This document shows positions 43,281 to 51,990 of a stretch of DNA of 64,000 nucleotides, piece by piece. This DNA comes from Ramlibacter ginsenosidimutans (lineage in GTDB: Bacteria; Pseudomonadota; Gammaproteobacteria; Burkholderiales; Burkholderiaceae_C), in the NCBI RefSeq assembly GCF_042678185.1, contig NZ_JBHUDQ010000025.1; one strand, 5' to 3'. A program made the translations under genes and the position numbers. The notes under the pieces are model-generated. The model worked only from the letters and a program-made list of their open reading frames with translations. It did no database searches and was not told where the DNA came from. The stretch's first letter is position 1; every line of letters starts with the position of its first letter.

Positions 43281-43972
43281 CCATCGGACTGGTGTTCCTC
43301 ACCGCGATGATGGCGGTCATCGTGTGGTGGCTGTTCCGCCAGACGATCTACGTGCAGCCGTGGCAGGCGCAGGTCGTGGAACTGCCGGCGCAGGAAGCCG
43401 TTGCCCGCCCGGCGGCCAGGACGGCATTGTGGGTCTTCCTGGGCGTGGCGACTTCGCTGTTCGTGCTGTTCGTCAGCGCCTATGCCATGCGCCTGGGCCT
43501 GGCCGACTGGAGCCCGCTGCCCCGGCCCAGGCTGCTGGCGCTGAACACCGCGCTGCTGGTCGGCGCCAGCCTGGCGATGCAGTGGACGGTGCATGCCGCA
43601 CGCCGGGAGCAAGGCGACGACGTGCGGCTCGGCCTGGTGGCAAGCGGCCTGCTGACGGTGAGTTTTCTGGTCGGGCAACTGACCGTCTGGAAGCAACTGA
43701 ACGACGCCGGCTTCTTCGTTGCCAGCAGTGCCGCCGCTGCGTTCTTCTACGTGCTCACCGCGGTGCACGGCCTGCACGTGCTGGGCGGGCTGGTGGCCTG
43801 GCTGCGCGCGCTGTTGCGGGCGTGGCGGGCTTCGGACGCGGCCGCGATCCGGCTTGGCATCGAACTGTGCGCGACCTACTGGCACTACCTGCTCGCCGTC
43901 TGGCTCGTGCTGTACGTGCTGCTGGTTTTCGACGCATTCGGGATGGCGATCTGTTCGGCCGCGCCCTTGTGA
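43277..43972 (+). CDS. Cytochrome c oxidase subunit III-like protein (first)
   Basis: 231 residues, six to seven hydrophobic segments. AVHGLHVLGGLVAWL and ATYWHYLLAVWLVLYVLLVF match the last helices of subunit III (HxxHVxxG and YWHFxxxVWxxLF patterns). The N-terminal half is divergent and starts with a membrane segment plus the polar loop RQTIYVQPWQAQ. It is translationally coupled to coxA. A second subunit III homologue follows, so one may have taken an assembly or subunit-I/III linker role. Confidence 0.85.
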   Translation: MTIGLVFLTAMMAVIVWWLFRQTIYVQPWQAQVVELPAQEAVARPAARTALWVFLGVATSLFVLFVSAYAMRLGLADWSPLPRPRLLALNTALLVGASLAMQWTVHAARREQGDDVRLGLVASGLLTVSFLVGQLTVWKQLNDAGFFVASSAAAAFFYVLTAVHGLHVLGGLVAWLRALLRAWRASDAAAIRLGIELCATYWHYLLAVWLVLYVLLVFDAFGMAICSAAPL

Positions 43973-43994
43973 GCGCGCCAGCGAGGACACGCAA

Positions 43995-44717
43995 ATGATG
44001 GTGCACCAGGAAAGCGAAGCGGCCGGTGTGTTGCCCGCACCGGGCGGGTGGCGAAGCGCCGTGGCGGACGTGTCCTCGGACCAGCGGGCGTTCAAGAACG
44101 TCCCGTGGGGCAAGCCGATGATGTGGATCTTCCTGCTCAGCGACACCTTCATTTTCGGCAGTTTCCTCATCTCGTACATGACCGTGCGCATGTCCACCAC
44201 GGTTCGCTGGCCCAATCCGAGCGAGGTCTTCTCGCTGACGCTGTTCGGCAGGAGCGTCCCGCTGCTGCTGATCGCGATCATGACCTTCGTCCTGATCACC
44301 AGCAGCGGCACGATGGCCCTGGCGGTCAACTTCGGCTACCGGCGCGACCGCAGGACGACAGCCATCCTGCTGCTGGCCACGGCGGCGCTGGGCGCCACCT
44401 TCGTCGGCATGCAGGCGTTCGAATGGTCCAAGCTGATCCATGAAGGCGTCAGGCCCTGGGGCAACCCCTGGGGCGCGGCGCAGTTCGGATCCGCGTTCTT
44501 CATGATCACCGGCTTCCACGGCACGCACGTGACCATCGGCGTGATCTTCCTGGTCATCGTCGCGGTCAAGGTGCTGCGCGGCGACCTCGAACAGCAGCGA
44601 GCGGGCTTCCTGACCGGGCGCAGGGGCAACTACGAGATCGTCGAGATCCTGGGCCTGTACTGGCACTTCGTGGACCTGGTCTGGGTGTTCATCTTCGCGT
44701 TCTTCTATCTCTGGTAG
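43995..44717 (+). CDS. Cytochrome c oxidase subunit III-like protein (second)
   Basis: 240 residues with five to six helices. GKPMMWIFLLSDTFIFGSFLISYM, the FITGFHGTHV-type segment (MITGFHGTHVTIGVIFL) and ILGLYWHFVDLVWVFIFAFFYLW are canonical for subunit III. A second ATG 3 nt downstream is possible. It lies 22 bp after the first subunit-III gene and 11 bp before subunit IV, in the same operon. Confidence 0.9.
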   Translation: MMVHQESEAAGVLPAPGGWRSAVADVSSDQRAFKNVPWGKPMMWIFLLSDTFIFGSFLISYMTVRMSTTVRWPNPSEVFSLTLFGRSVPLLLIAIMTFVLITSSGTMALAVNFGYRRDRRTTAILLLATAALGATFVGMQAFEWSKLIHEGVRPWGNPWGAAQFGSAFFMITGFHGTHVTIGVIFLVIVAVKVLRGDLEQQRAGFLTGRRGNYEIVEILGLYWHFVDLVWVFIFAFFYLW

Positions 44718-44728
44718 CAGGGGCAGCC

Positions 44729-45121
44729 ATGGACCACGCAGAGCATCATCCGGTCGCCGCGGGGGAGCAGCCCGCCGCGCAGGCACACGGCCAGCAGCAT
44801 CCGCTGGGCATCTACTTCAAGATCTGGGCGCTGCTGTTCGTACTGAGCGCGATGTCGTACTCGGTCGACTACTTCCACGCGCAAGGGCTGCTGCGATGGT
44901 CGCTGATCATCATCTTCATGCTGCTCAAGGCGGGCCTGATCGTCGCGGTCTTCATGCACATGCTGTGGGAGCGGCTGGCGCTGGTGTATGCCATCGTGAT
45001 CCCGCCCTTGCTGCTGGTCACGCTGGTGGCGATAGGCGCACTCGAGGCCAACTACACCTGGCTCACGCGCGGCGCCTTCTTCACCCCCGAGGCACAGCAG
45101 CCGGCGGCGCCTTCGCACTAG
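44729..45121 (+). CDS. Cytochrome c oxidase subunit IV-like protein
   Basis: 130 residues. A His-rich hydrophilic N-terminus (MDHAEHHPVAAGEQ, HGQQHPLG) precedes three hydrophobic helices with the family core LLKAGLIVAVFMHMLWE. Prokaryotic subunit IV stabilises the haem-copper oxidase complex. It is the last oxidase subunit gene in the operon; an unknown gene follows 9 bp later. Confidence 0.85.
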   Translation: MDHAEHHPVAAGEQPAAQAHGQQHPLGIYFKIWALLFVLSAMSYSVDYFHAQGLLRWSLIIIFMLLKAGLIVAVFMHMLWERLALVYAIVIPPLLLVTLVAIGALEANYTWLTRGAFFTPEAQQPAAPSH

Positions 45122-45130
45122 GAGCCGGCC

Positions 45131-45643
45131 GTGCGCAGGCGCGTCTACTGGCTGCTGCCCAACCTCGCCAGCGCGCTGGCCACGATGCACGACCTGCTGC
45201 TGGCCGGTGTCGACGTGCACCGGATGCATTTCATGGCCCGCGAGGATTGCGACCTGTCCGGCCTGCATGCCGCCAACGTGCTGCAAACCTCCGACGTGAT
45301 CCGCTCGGCCGAAGCCGGTTCGGTCATCGGGGCCGCCGTGGGCGGCCTGCTGGGCGCGCTGGTCGCGGGCATCTTTCCAGCCCCCGACGGCGCGCCGCAA
45401 TGGAGCCTCGTGCCCGCGCTGGTCATCGCCGGTGCGCTGGTCGACGCATGGACTTCGAGCATGATCGGAATCTCCGTGCCGAACAAGTGCCTGGAACGCT
45501 TCGCGGCCCACATCGCGCAAGGGCGCATCTTGCTGATGCTGGATGTGCCGCTGCAGCGTGTGGCGGACATCGAGGCGCGGATGCGGGAGTTGCACCCGGA
45601 GGCGCTGCTGGACCGCGGCGAGGTGGAGCTTGTGTTTCGGTGA
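45131..45643 (+). CDS. Glycine-zipper membrane protein of unknown function
   Basis: 170 residues from GTG 45131 with GGAG 6 nt upstream. The N-terminal 55 residues are soluble (RRVYWLLPNLASALATMHDL), then come a glycine-zipper helix (SVIGAAVGGLLGALVAGI) and a second hydrophobic stretch (LVPALVIAGALVDAWTSSMIG), and a C-terminal soluble part. It resembles DUF1269-type stress membrane proteins in architecture. The 9-bp gap to subunit IV makes it part of the oxidase operon. Its role is unknown. Confidence 0.7.
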   Translation: MRRRVYWLLPNLASALATMHDLLLAGVDVHRMHFMAREDCDLSGLHAANVLQTSDVIRSAEAGSVIGAAVGGLLGALVAGIFPAPDGAPQWSLVPALVIAGALVDAWTSSMIGISVPNKCLERFAAHIAQGRILLMLDVPLQRVADIEARMRELHPEALLDRGEVELVFR

Positions 45644-45889
45644 GCACGGCGGCCAGGGCCTTGCGCGATGAACCAACCGCGTCATGGATGCGGGCCGCTC
45701 TTGCCGGTCAGCTTTCCGATGTGGAGAGCCGATCCAGACTAGGTGGGACTTTCTCGCCGCTCTGCACGCTTTCAGTACACGGTCACGCACGCTGGCCCAC
45801 GCCGCGACGCTGTTGGGGTGCCTTCCGCACCTGCGCCTGATACGATACTGCCGAGGTGTTTATCGGACCGTGCCCGCGGCGGGTTTCTG

Positions 45890-46204
45890 ATGGTTTTCAC
45901 GTACGAGCAGAGCGACAACTTCCACGTCTTCAACGCCATCTCCCTGGCCAAGGGGCATCGGATCGACCCGGACGAGATCCGGCAGATGGTTGGCTACTGC
46001 CAGCGCAACATGGGGGGCGCCAGCCCGAAAACCTGGACGTACCGGGTCGATCGCAAGCAGCAACTGGAACTGCAGGACGGCCAGTTCGTCCTGGCGCAGG
46101 ACTGCCAGGAGCTTTACCGCTTCCAGGTGACCATCTTCGACGACCGGTTCGCCTGCGAGTTCAAGGGCGAATGGATGCCGGGCGAGGTCCCCGCCGCGGA
46201 TTGA
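45890..46204 (+). CDS. Small hypothetical protein
   Basis: 104 residues, no signal peptide, starts MVFTYEQSDNFHVF. It is mixed alpha/beta, with a charged core and a C-terminal beta-like stretch (YRFQVTIFDDRFACEFKGEWMPG). The family is not recognised. The 246 bp before it (45644-45889) contain no supported gene. It is followed by a universal stress protein gene and may belong to the same stress cluster. Confidence 0.6.
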   Translation: MVFTYEQSDNFHVFNAISLAKGHRIDPDEIRQMVGYCQRNMGGASPKTWTYRVDRKQQLELQDGQFVLAQDCQELYRFQVTIFDDRFACEFKGEWMPGEVPAAD

Positions 46205-46328
46205 CCGGCGGCCACGGGTTCGCCGGCCGCAAGCCAGCCCCGCCCCGGCGCGTATCTGCGCATGAAACTGCAACACGGTCCACCGGCCGTCTCCTATAAC
46301 TGCCTGAACGCTTTTCAGGAGAGCGGGC

Positions 46329-46754
46329 ATGTTCAAGTTCGTCATTGCGGTGGACGGCTCGGAGTTCTCGGATCGCGCCATCCAGGCGGCCGCGCGGCTC
46401 ACCAAGGCCGGTCCCGAGGTGGAGGCGGTGATCGTCAACGTACGCGACGATCCGCGCGCCCTGGGCTCCGATGACCGTGAAAGCCTCGAGCGCTTCGACC
46501 AGGACCAGCGTCGCCGTCAGGACGAGGTGCTGCTGGCCGCCGACAAGCTGGCCCGGTCCGCCGGCCTGAAGGTCGTGCTGCGTGCGGCGATGGGCTTGCC
46601 GGCTTCCGAGATCGTGCGCGCGGCCGAGGACACCAAGGCCGATGCCATCGCCATGGGCGTGCGCGGCATGGGCCCGTCCGGCGGGCCCTTGATCGGCCCG
46701 GTGACGCACCGGGTGCTGCACCAGGCCAACGTGCCGGTGCTCCTGAGCAAGTAG
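46329..46754 (+). CDS. Universal stress protein (UspA family)
   Basis: 141 residues. The fold is seen in FKFVIAVDGSEFSDRAIQAA at the start and the ATP-binding signature MGVRGMGPSGGPLIGPVTHRVL near the end (G-2x-G-9x-G pattern). Such proteins accumulate under stress or respiratory limitation. The Shine-Dalgarno AGGAGA overlaps the right arm of a CCTGAA/TTCAGG hairpin (46303-46319), which may control translation. TATAAC at 46295 is a possible -10. Confidence 0.9.
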   Translation: MFKFVIAVDGSEFSDRAIQAAARLTKAGPEVEAVIVNVRDDPRALGSDDRESLERFDQDQRRRQDEVLLAADKLARSAGLKVVLRAAMGLPASEIVRAAEDTKADAIAMGVRGMGPSGGPLIGPVTHRVLHQANVPVLLSK

Positions 46755-46815
46755 CGGGGGCCGGCGATGGTCACGCACGGACTGCTTGTCCGCCTGGAAG
46801 CCCCTGGACAGCAGC

Positions 46816-47946
46816 TCAGGCCGACACCTGCCCGACCCGCACCAGATGCCGGTAGCGGAGGTTGAGCAGTACATAGCAGATCATGGTCGCCGTCATGCCC
46901 ACCAGCATGCCCCCGAGCCCGAGCGGCAACATCAGCACGAGGGCCGTCAGGGCGAACACGGCCGCGGTGTTGGACAGCAGGTAGGGGCGCAGCTCGGGCA
47001 CCTCCATGTAGTAGCCGTACTGCTTGCCCAGGAAGAACAGCACCGTGCCGGCGGCGGCCAGCCGGCGGAAGTCGTCCGGGTCGAGGTCGTCCAGGATCGC
47101 ATGCCGGATCAGGGAGGCCAGGATCGCCAAGCCGACGAACAGGAAGAAGTGCGAATAAAGGAGCGAGTGCCCGGTCGCCAACTTGCGGTGTTCCAGCAGG
47201 TGGAAGCTGTCGTAGTAGATCCACCAGATCGCCGACACCATGACGAAGCCGCTGACGGCGGCCATCACGTTGGACGGGTTCCATGAGATGTTTGCCAGTG
47301 CCGCGGAGATGCTGATCACCGATTCGCCCAGCAGGATGATGGTCAGCAGGCCGACGCGTTCGACCAGGTGCGCCGTGTGCGCCGGCACCACGTGCAGCCT
47401 CCGGTCCAGCAGCACCAGGGCAGCCATGTCGAACACGATCCCGGCATAGAAGACCAGGTAGCTCCAGGGCGGGTCCAGCAGGACCGAGGAAAGGCTGATC
47501 CCGGCCCCAACGGCGAACACGGTGCCCACCGTCGTCGCGAAGCCGCCCCGGTCGTGGTGCTTGCGCCTGGAGACGAAGTACATCCCGGCGATGATCAGCC
47601 GCGCCCCGCAGTAACAGGCCACGGCCAGCGCGTAGTGTTCCTGGGCGCCGGCCGAGATCTGCGCCGAGATGACGATCAGCAGGAACATGATCAGCAGGGT
47701 CGACAGCCGGTGCTGGCGGCTGTCCGTGTCGAAGCGATTGGCGTAGATCGTGTGGCCCGCCCAGATCCACCACAGCGGCAGGAACAGCAGCACGAAGCGC
47801 AGGAACTGCTGCGCCCCCAGGTGGCCCGCGTGCGCTTCGCTCAGGACCTGGCTCGCGTCGCGCAGGGCGACGACGAAGATCAGGTCGAAGAACAGCTCCA
47901 GCCAGGTCGCGCGCCGGTGCGGGTCGAAATATCGCAGGTCTTTCAC
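46816..47946 (-). CDS. LtrA-like membrane protein (low temperature requirement A)
   Basis: 376 residues with about ten hydrophobic helices. The family core RATWLELFFDLIFVVALRDAS stands near the N-terminus, followed by WWIWAGHTIYANRFDTD. GTG 47946 (V-K-D-L-R) is chosen because codons upstream (from ATG 48006 or 48036) are low-complexity. LtrA proteins have no settled function. It is convergent with the usp gene. Confidence 0.8.
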   Translation of the reverse strand: MKDLRYFDPHRRATWLELFFDLIFVVALRDASQVLSEAHAGHLGAQQFLRFVLLFLPLWWIWAGHTIYANRFDTDSRQHRLSTLLIMFLLIVISAQISAGAQEHYALAVACYCGARLIIAGMYFVSRRKHHDRGGFATTVGTVFAVGAGISLSSVLLDPPWSYLVFYAGIVFDMAALVLLDRRLHVVPAHTAHLVERVGLLTIILLGESVISISAALANISWNPSNVMAAVSGFVMVSAIWWIYYDSFHLLEHRKLATGHSLLYSHFFLFVGLAILASLIRHAILDDLDPDDFRRLAAAGTVLFFLGKQYGYYMEVPELRPYLLSNTAAVFALTALVLMLPLGLGGMLVGMTATMICYVLLNLRYRHLVRVGQVSA

Positions 47947-48263
47947 CGGACCATCGTAGGCCGTCGAGCCCGGCCATGCGCGCAAGGCGCCAGATGCCGG
48001 CCCCATCTGGCCGTCGGCAAGGCGAGAAATTGGCACGCTGGAGCACGCCGGCTTGGCCGATGGCGACGTGGACCTCAGCTCCTCGACATCCCGTTCCTAC
48101 TGCTCCAGCAGTGCGGCAAGTCGCAGGGCCGTGGCATCGATCGCGGTACGTTGCTGCGCCGACATGACGTGACGTTTGTGCAGGGCGGACGCTGCCGTCG
48201 GTACGCTCCGGAACACAGCGCCTCACGGTCGAGCCACGCGGGCTTGGTCTAAACTTGCGGGCG

Positions 48264-49073
48264 ATGGCGCACGAACCCTCCCGCACCAAAGGATCCGTGA
48301 AGGCGGGACCTCCTCCAGACCCACGGCAGAACCATCTGCTCGCCGCGTTGTCGCCCGACGTCCAGGGGCGACTCTTCCCGCACCTCGAGCTGGCTGAGCT
48401 GCCGCTGCGCGCGCTGATGTACGAGGCAGGGCGCTCCATGCGCCACGTCTATTTCCCGACGGACTCGATCATCTCCATGCAGTACCTGATGGAGAACGGT
48501 GCTTCCACGGCAATCTCCGTCGTGGGTAACGAAGGATTGCTGGGCATCACGCTGTACATGGGTGGGGAGAGCACTCCCAGCCGCTCGATCGTGCAAAGCG
48601 CGGGGTACGCCTACCGGTTGCCGCGTCCGCGGGTGAAGGAAGAGTTCAATCGGCACGGGGAGTTGCTGCTGCTGATGCTGCGCTATACGCAGGCGTTGAT
48701 CACCCAGGTGGCGCAGACTGCCGTCTGCAACCGGCACCACACGATCCACCAGCAGCTGTGCCGCTGGCTGCTGCTTTCGATGGATCGCCTGTCCCACAAC
48801 AAGTTGACGATGACCCAGGAATTCATCAGCAACATGCTCGGGGTTCGCCGTGCCGGCGTCACCGTCGCGGCGTCGAAGCTGGAGCAACTGGGGGTGATCT
48901 CGTATGAGCGGGGACTCATCACCGTGCTGGACCGGCCGCGCCTGGAATCCCTGAGTTGCGAGTGCTATCGCGTGGTGAAGAAAGAGACGGACCTGCTGCT
49001 GCACTACCTGCCGCAGCGGCAGGTGATCAGGGATGTCGCAAACATCCCGACGGTGGCAGTTCCGCTAGGGTAG
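48264..49073 (+). CDS. Crp/Fnr-family transcriptional regulator
   Basis: 269 residues. A cyclic-nucleotide-binding-like sensor (about residues 25-150, ending in RLPRPRVKEEFNRHG) is joined to a winged helix with SNMLGVRRAGVTVAASKLEQLGVI as recognition region. The four-Cys [4Fe-4S] pattern of true Fnr is absent; two cysteines lie late in the chain (SCECY), so it is not an Fnr-type oxygen sensor. ATG 48264 is the start. TAAACT just upstream may be a -10. It faces away from ltrA and precedes the histidine kinase, and may regulate the oxidase and stress genes nearby. Confidence 0.88.
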   Translation: MAHEPSRTKGSVKAGPPPDPRQNHLLAALSPDVQGRLFPHLELAELPLRALMYEAGRSMRHVYFPTDSIISMQYLMENGASTAISVVGNEGLLGITLYMGGESTPSRSIVQSAGYAYRLPRPRVKEEFNRHGELLLLMLRYTQALITQVAQTAVCNRHHTIHQQLCRWLLLSMDRLSHNKLTMTQEFISNMLGVRRAGVTVAASKLEQLGVISYERGLITVLDRPRLESLSCECYRVVKKETDLLLHYLPQRQVIRDVANIPTVAVPLG

Positions 49074-49201
49074 CGACGAACGTCAGCCTCTCGCTTTGCG
49101 ACTGCTGCTGTTTGAAGCGCATACTGGGGCGCAACATTGAAGCAGCCCTGCTGCCGTCGACTTCGCAAGGCGGTTCTGCGGATGCTGCGCAGGAGAAGTG
49201 C

Positions 49202-50353
49202 ATGCACCAGTTTCTCGTCAACAATCGAGAGGAACTCATCGCTCGCTGCAAGCAGAAGGTGGCCCAGCGTCCAAAACGCGCTGCGACCGACCAGCAGCTT
49301 GTCCACGGGATCCCCATCTTCCTGGAACAACTGACGCGCACTCTGGCGGCTGAGGAAAAAGGCGAATCCGCCGAAGGGACGCGGATCTCCGGCGCATCGG
49401 GGGGCGACGCGGTCGCGCTGTCCGAAATCGGGCTGAGCGCAGCTGCGCATGGCCGTGAGCTTCTCGAAATGGGCTTCACGGTCGACCAGGTTGTCCACGA
49501 CTACGGCGACCTCTGCCAGGCCATCACCGAACTGGCCGTGGAGCGCGATGCACCGTTCAGCGTCGACCAGTTTCGTACCTTGAACCGGTGCCTCGACAAT
49601 GCAATTGCCGACGCGGTCACGGAGTTCAGTTACCAGAGGGACCTGTCCAGGAGCATGGATCAGGCGGCCGAAGTCAACCAGCGGATCGGATTCCTGGTCC
49701 ATGAGCTTCGCAACGCGCTCGGAACGGCGATGCTCTCGGTCAGCGCGCTGGAGCTGACGAACATGCCGATCAGCGGGGCGACCGGTGCCGTCCTGAAGCG
49801 CAGCCTGGGTGCATTGAAGAAGCTGATCGACAAGACGATCGACGAGGTTCGCTCCGCGCCGCAAGCCACGGTTCTTCGCGAGCAGTTCCTGGTGGCGGAC
49901 TTGCTGGTCGATGCGGCCGCAACGGCCAAGCTCGATCCAAACGCCCACCTGTGCAGGTTCGAGGTCACTCCTGCCGATCCTGCGCTGAGCGTGGTGGCCA
50001 ATCGGGACATCCTGTCTGCTGCGCTCGGCAACCTCCTGCAGAATGCGTTCAAGTTCACCCGGCCCAACGGGACGGTGCAATTGCGCGCGGTCCAGGACGG
50101 CGATCGGGTCTCGATCGAGGTTCAAGACAGCTGCGGCGGACTTCCGGCCGGAAGCGCGAGCCGGATGTTCACCCCGTTCTCGCAAGCTAATGGCGACCGG
50201 TCGGGACTCGGACTCGGGTTGTCCATCGCACGCAAGAGCGTGGAGGCAGACGGGGGCACCCTGAGCGTCCAGGATATTCCCGGCCACGGATGCGTGTTCA
50301 CGATGAATCTGGAGCTTGCATCTGCGAGCCCTGTGGCACTGGCAGAACCATGA
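49202..50353 (+). CDS. Soluble sensor histidine kinase
   Basis: 383 residues, no membrane segment. An N-terminal helical sensor (about residues 1-150; RELLEMGFTVDQVVHDYGDLCQAI) resembles RsbR/RNA-polymerase-stress type dimerisation domains. The phospho-acceptor His167 is in FLVHELRNALGTAML, the HELRN variant, and the HATPase domain has NLLQNAFKFTRPNG and GLGLGLSIA. ATG 49202 has AGGAGA 5 nt upstream. No response regulator gene is adjacent. Confidence 0.88.
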   Translation: MHQFLVNNREELIARCKQKVAQRPKRAATDQQLVHGIPIFLEQLTRTLAAEEKGESAEGTRISGASGGDAVALSEIGLSAAAHGRELLEMGFTVDQVVHDYGDLCQAITELAVERDAPFSVDQFRTLNRCLDNAIADAVTEFSYQRDLSRSMDQAAEVNQRIGFLVHELRNALGTAMLSVSALELTNMPISGATGAVLKRSLGALKKLIDKTIDEVRSAPQATVLREQFLVADLLVDAAATAKLDPNAHLCRFEVTPADPALSVVANRDILSAALGNLLQNAFKFTRPNGTVQLRAVQDGDRVSIEVQDSCGGLPAGSASRMFTPFSQANGDRSGLGLGLSIARKSVEADGGTLSVQDIPGHGCVFTMNLELASASPVALAEP

Positions 50354-50439
50354 ATGAGTTCCTGCGCACTGTCCACGTTCACCAGCAGCTTGCCTGCCCG
50401 CCACGCCACGCATGCCGTGGTTGGTGCTAGGGTGCGTGC

Positions 50440-51819
50440 ATGTCCATGCGCATCGAACACGACACCTTCGGGCCCATCGAGGTCCCTTCCGAGCACCTGT
50501 GGGGCGCGCAGACGCAGCGCTCGCTGCAGAACTTCGACATCTCCGGCGAGCGGCAGCCGCGCGAGATCATCCGCGCGCTGGCGCAGATCAAGCGCTCGTC
50601 CGCGGTGGTGAACCACCTGCTGGGCCTGCTGGACCAGCAGAAGGCGGCGGCGATCATCGCGGCGGCCGACGAGGTGCTCGCGGGCCAGCACGACCAGGAA
50701 TTCCCTCTGGTGGTGTGGCAGACCGGCTCGGGCACGCAGACGAACATGAACGTCAACGAAGTGCTGGCCAATCGCGCAAGCGAGTTGCTCGGTGGCACGC
50801 GCGGCGAGGGCCGCAAGGTCCATCCGAACGACGACGTCAACAAGAGCCAGTCGTCCAACGACGTGTATCCCACCGCCATGCACTTGGCGGCGGTGGAGGG
50901 CATCAGGAACAAGCTGCTGCCTGCGCTCGCGCAACTGAAGGACACCCTCGCTGCGAAGTCCCGCGAGTTCATGGACATCGTGAAGATCGGCCGCACGCAC
51001 CTGCAGGACGCGACGCCGCTCACGCTGGGGCAGGAGTTCTCGGGCTACGTCGCGCAACTGGAGCAGGCCGACCGCCACTTGCACGCCGCGCTGCCGCACC
51101 TGTGCGAACTGGCGCTAGGCGGCACCGCCGTCGGCACCGGGCTCAACGCGCCGAAAGGCTATGCGGAAAAGGTGGCCGAGGAGCTCGCGCGCCTCACGGG
51201 CCTGCCGCTGGTCACGGCCGCCAACAAGTTCGAGGTCATGGCCGCGGCCGACGCGCTGGTGCACGCGCACGGCGCGCTCAAGACGCTTGCGGCCAGCCTG
51301 ATGAAGATAGCGAACGACATCCGCTGGCTCGCCAGCGGCCCGCGCAGCGGCATCGGTGAGATCAGCATCCCCGAGAACGAGCCGGGCTCGTCCATCATGC
51401 CGGGCAAGGTGAACCCGACGCAGAGCGAAGCGATGACGATGCTGTGCTGCCAGGTGTTCGGCAACGACGTCGCGATCAACTTCGGCGGCGCCTCGGGCAA
51501 CTTCGAGCTGAACGTGTTCCGGCCCATGATCGCCCACAACTTCATGCAAAGCGTGCGCCTGCTGGCCGACGGCATGCGCAGTTTCAACGACCACTGCGCC
51601 GCGGGCATCACGCCCAACCGCGAACGCATCGCGGAACTCGTCGCCCGCTCGCTGATGCTGGTGACTGCGCTCAACCCCCACATCGGCTACGACAAGGCGG
51701 CGTTCATCGCGAAGAAGGCACACAAGGAAGGCACCAGCCTGCGCGAAGCGGCGATCGCCTCGGGCCATCTCACGGGCGAGCAGTTCGACCAGTGGGTGCG
51801 GCCCGAGAAGATGGTGTGA
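50440..51819 (+). CDS. fumC: Class II fumarate hydratase
   Basis: 459 residues. The lyase signature GSSIMPGKVNPTQSEAMTM and the active-site GRTHLQDATPLTLGQEFSG and NDDVNKSQSSNDVYPTAMH motifs are complete. It is oxygen-stable and iron-free, unlike the class I enzyme at 35838. A second ATG 6 nt downstream (50446) is also possible. Confidence 0.97.
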   Translation: MSMRIEHDTFGPIEVPSEHLWGAQTQRSLQNFDISGERQPREIIRALAQIKRSSAVVNHLLGLLDQQKAAAIIAAADEVLAGQHDQEFPLVVWQTGSGTQTNMNVNEVLANRASELLGGTRGEGRKVHPNDDVNKSQSSNDVYPTAMHLAAVEGIRNKLLPALAQLKDTLAAKSREFMDIVKIGRTHLQDATPLTLGQEFSGYVAQLEQADRHLHAALPHLCELALGGTAVGTGLNAPKGYAEKVAEELARLTGLPLVTAANKFEVMAAADALVHAHGALKTLAASLMKIANDIRWLASGPRSGIGEISIPENEPGSSIMPGKVNPTQSEAMTMLCCQVFGNDVAINFGGASGNFELNVFRPMIAHNFMQSVRLLADGMRSFNDHCAAGITPNRERIAELVARSLMLVTALNPHIGYDKAAFIAKKAHKEGTSLREAAIASGHLTGEQFDQWVRPEKMV

Positions 51820-51896
51820 GCTTTCGTCCGGCGCTCCGTGCAGAGGACTGAGGAGCAGGGAGCTCCGGGCTGACACACTGAATGCTTTTTTCCATC

Positions 51897-51950
51897 AGTG
51901 TCGACGTTAAGGTCTGAACTGTTGACACTTTGAGGCGTGGCTCGCATCAT
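51897..51950 (+). promoter_or_regulatory. Sigma-70 promoter with overlapping dyad before the ABC/PrpD operon
   Basis: TTGACA (51922-51927), 17 bp, CATCAT (51945-51950) gives a full -35 and 4/6 -10. It is overlapped by an imperfect dyad with arms AGTGTCGAC (51897-51905) and GTTGACACT (51921-51929), 8 of 9 complementary. The GntR/FadR regulator at the far end of the operon is a plausible binder. Confidence 0.6.
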
Positions 51951-51990
51951 GCGCGGCACCGGCCCGACGAGGCCGCGCAAGGAGACACGC

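Noticed and set aside
45644..45889. Short frames between the glycine-zipper gene and the 104-residue gene
   Set aside because: All lack ribosome sites and domain resemblance; treated as non-coding spacer.
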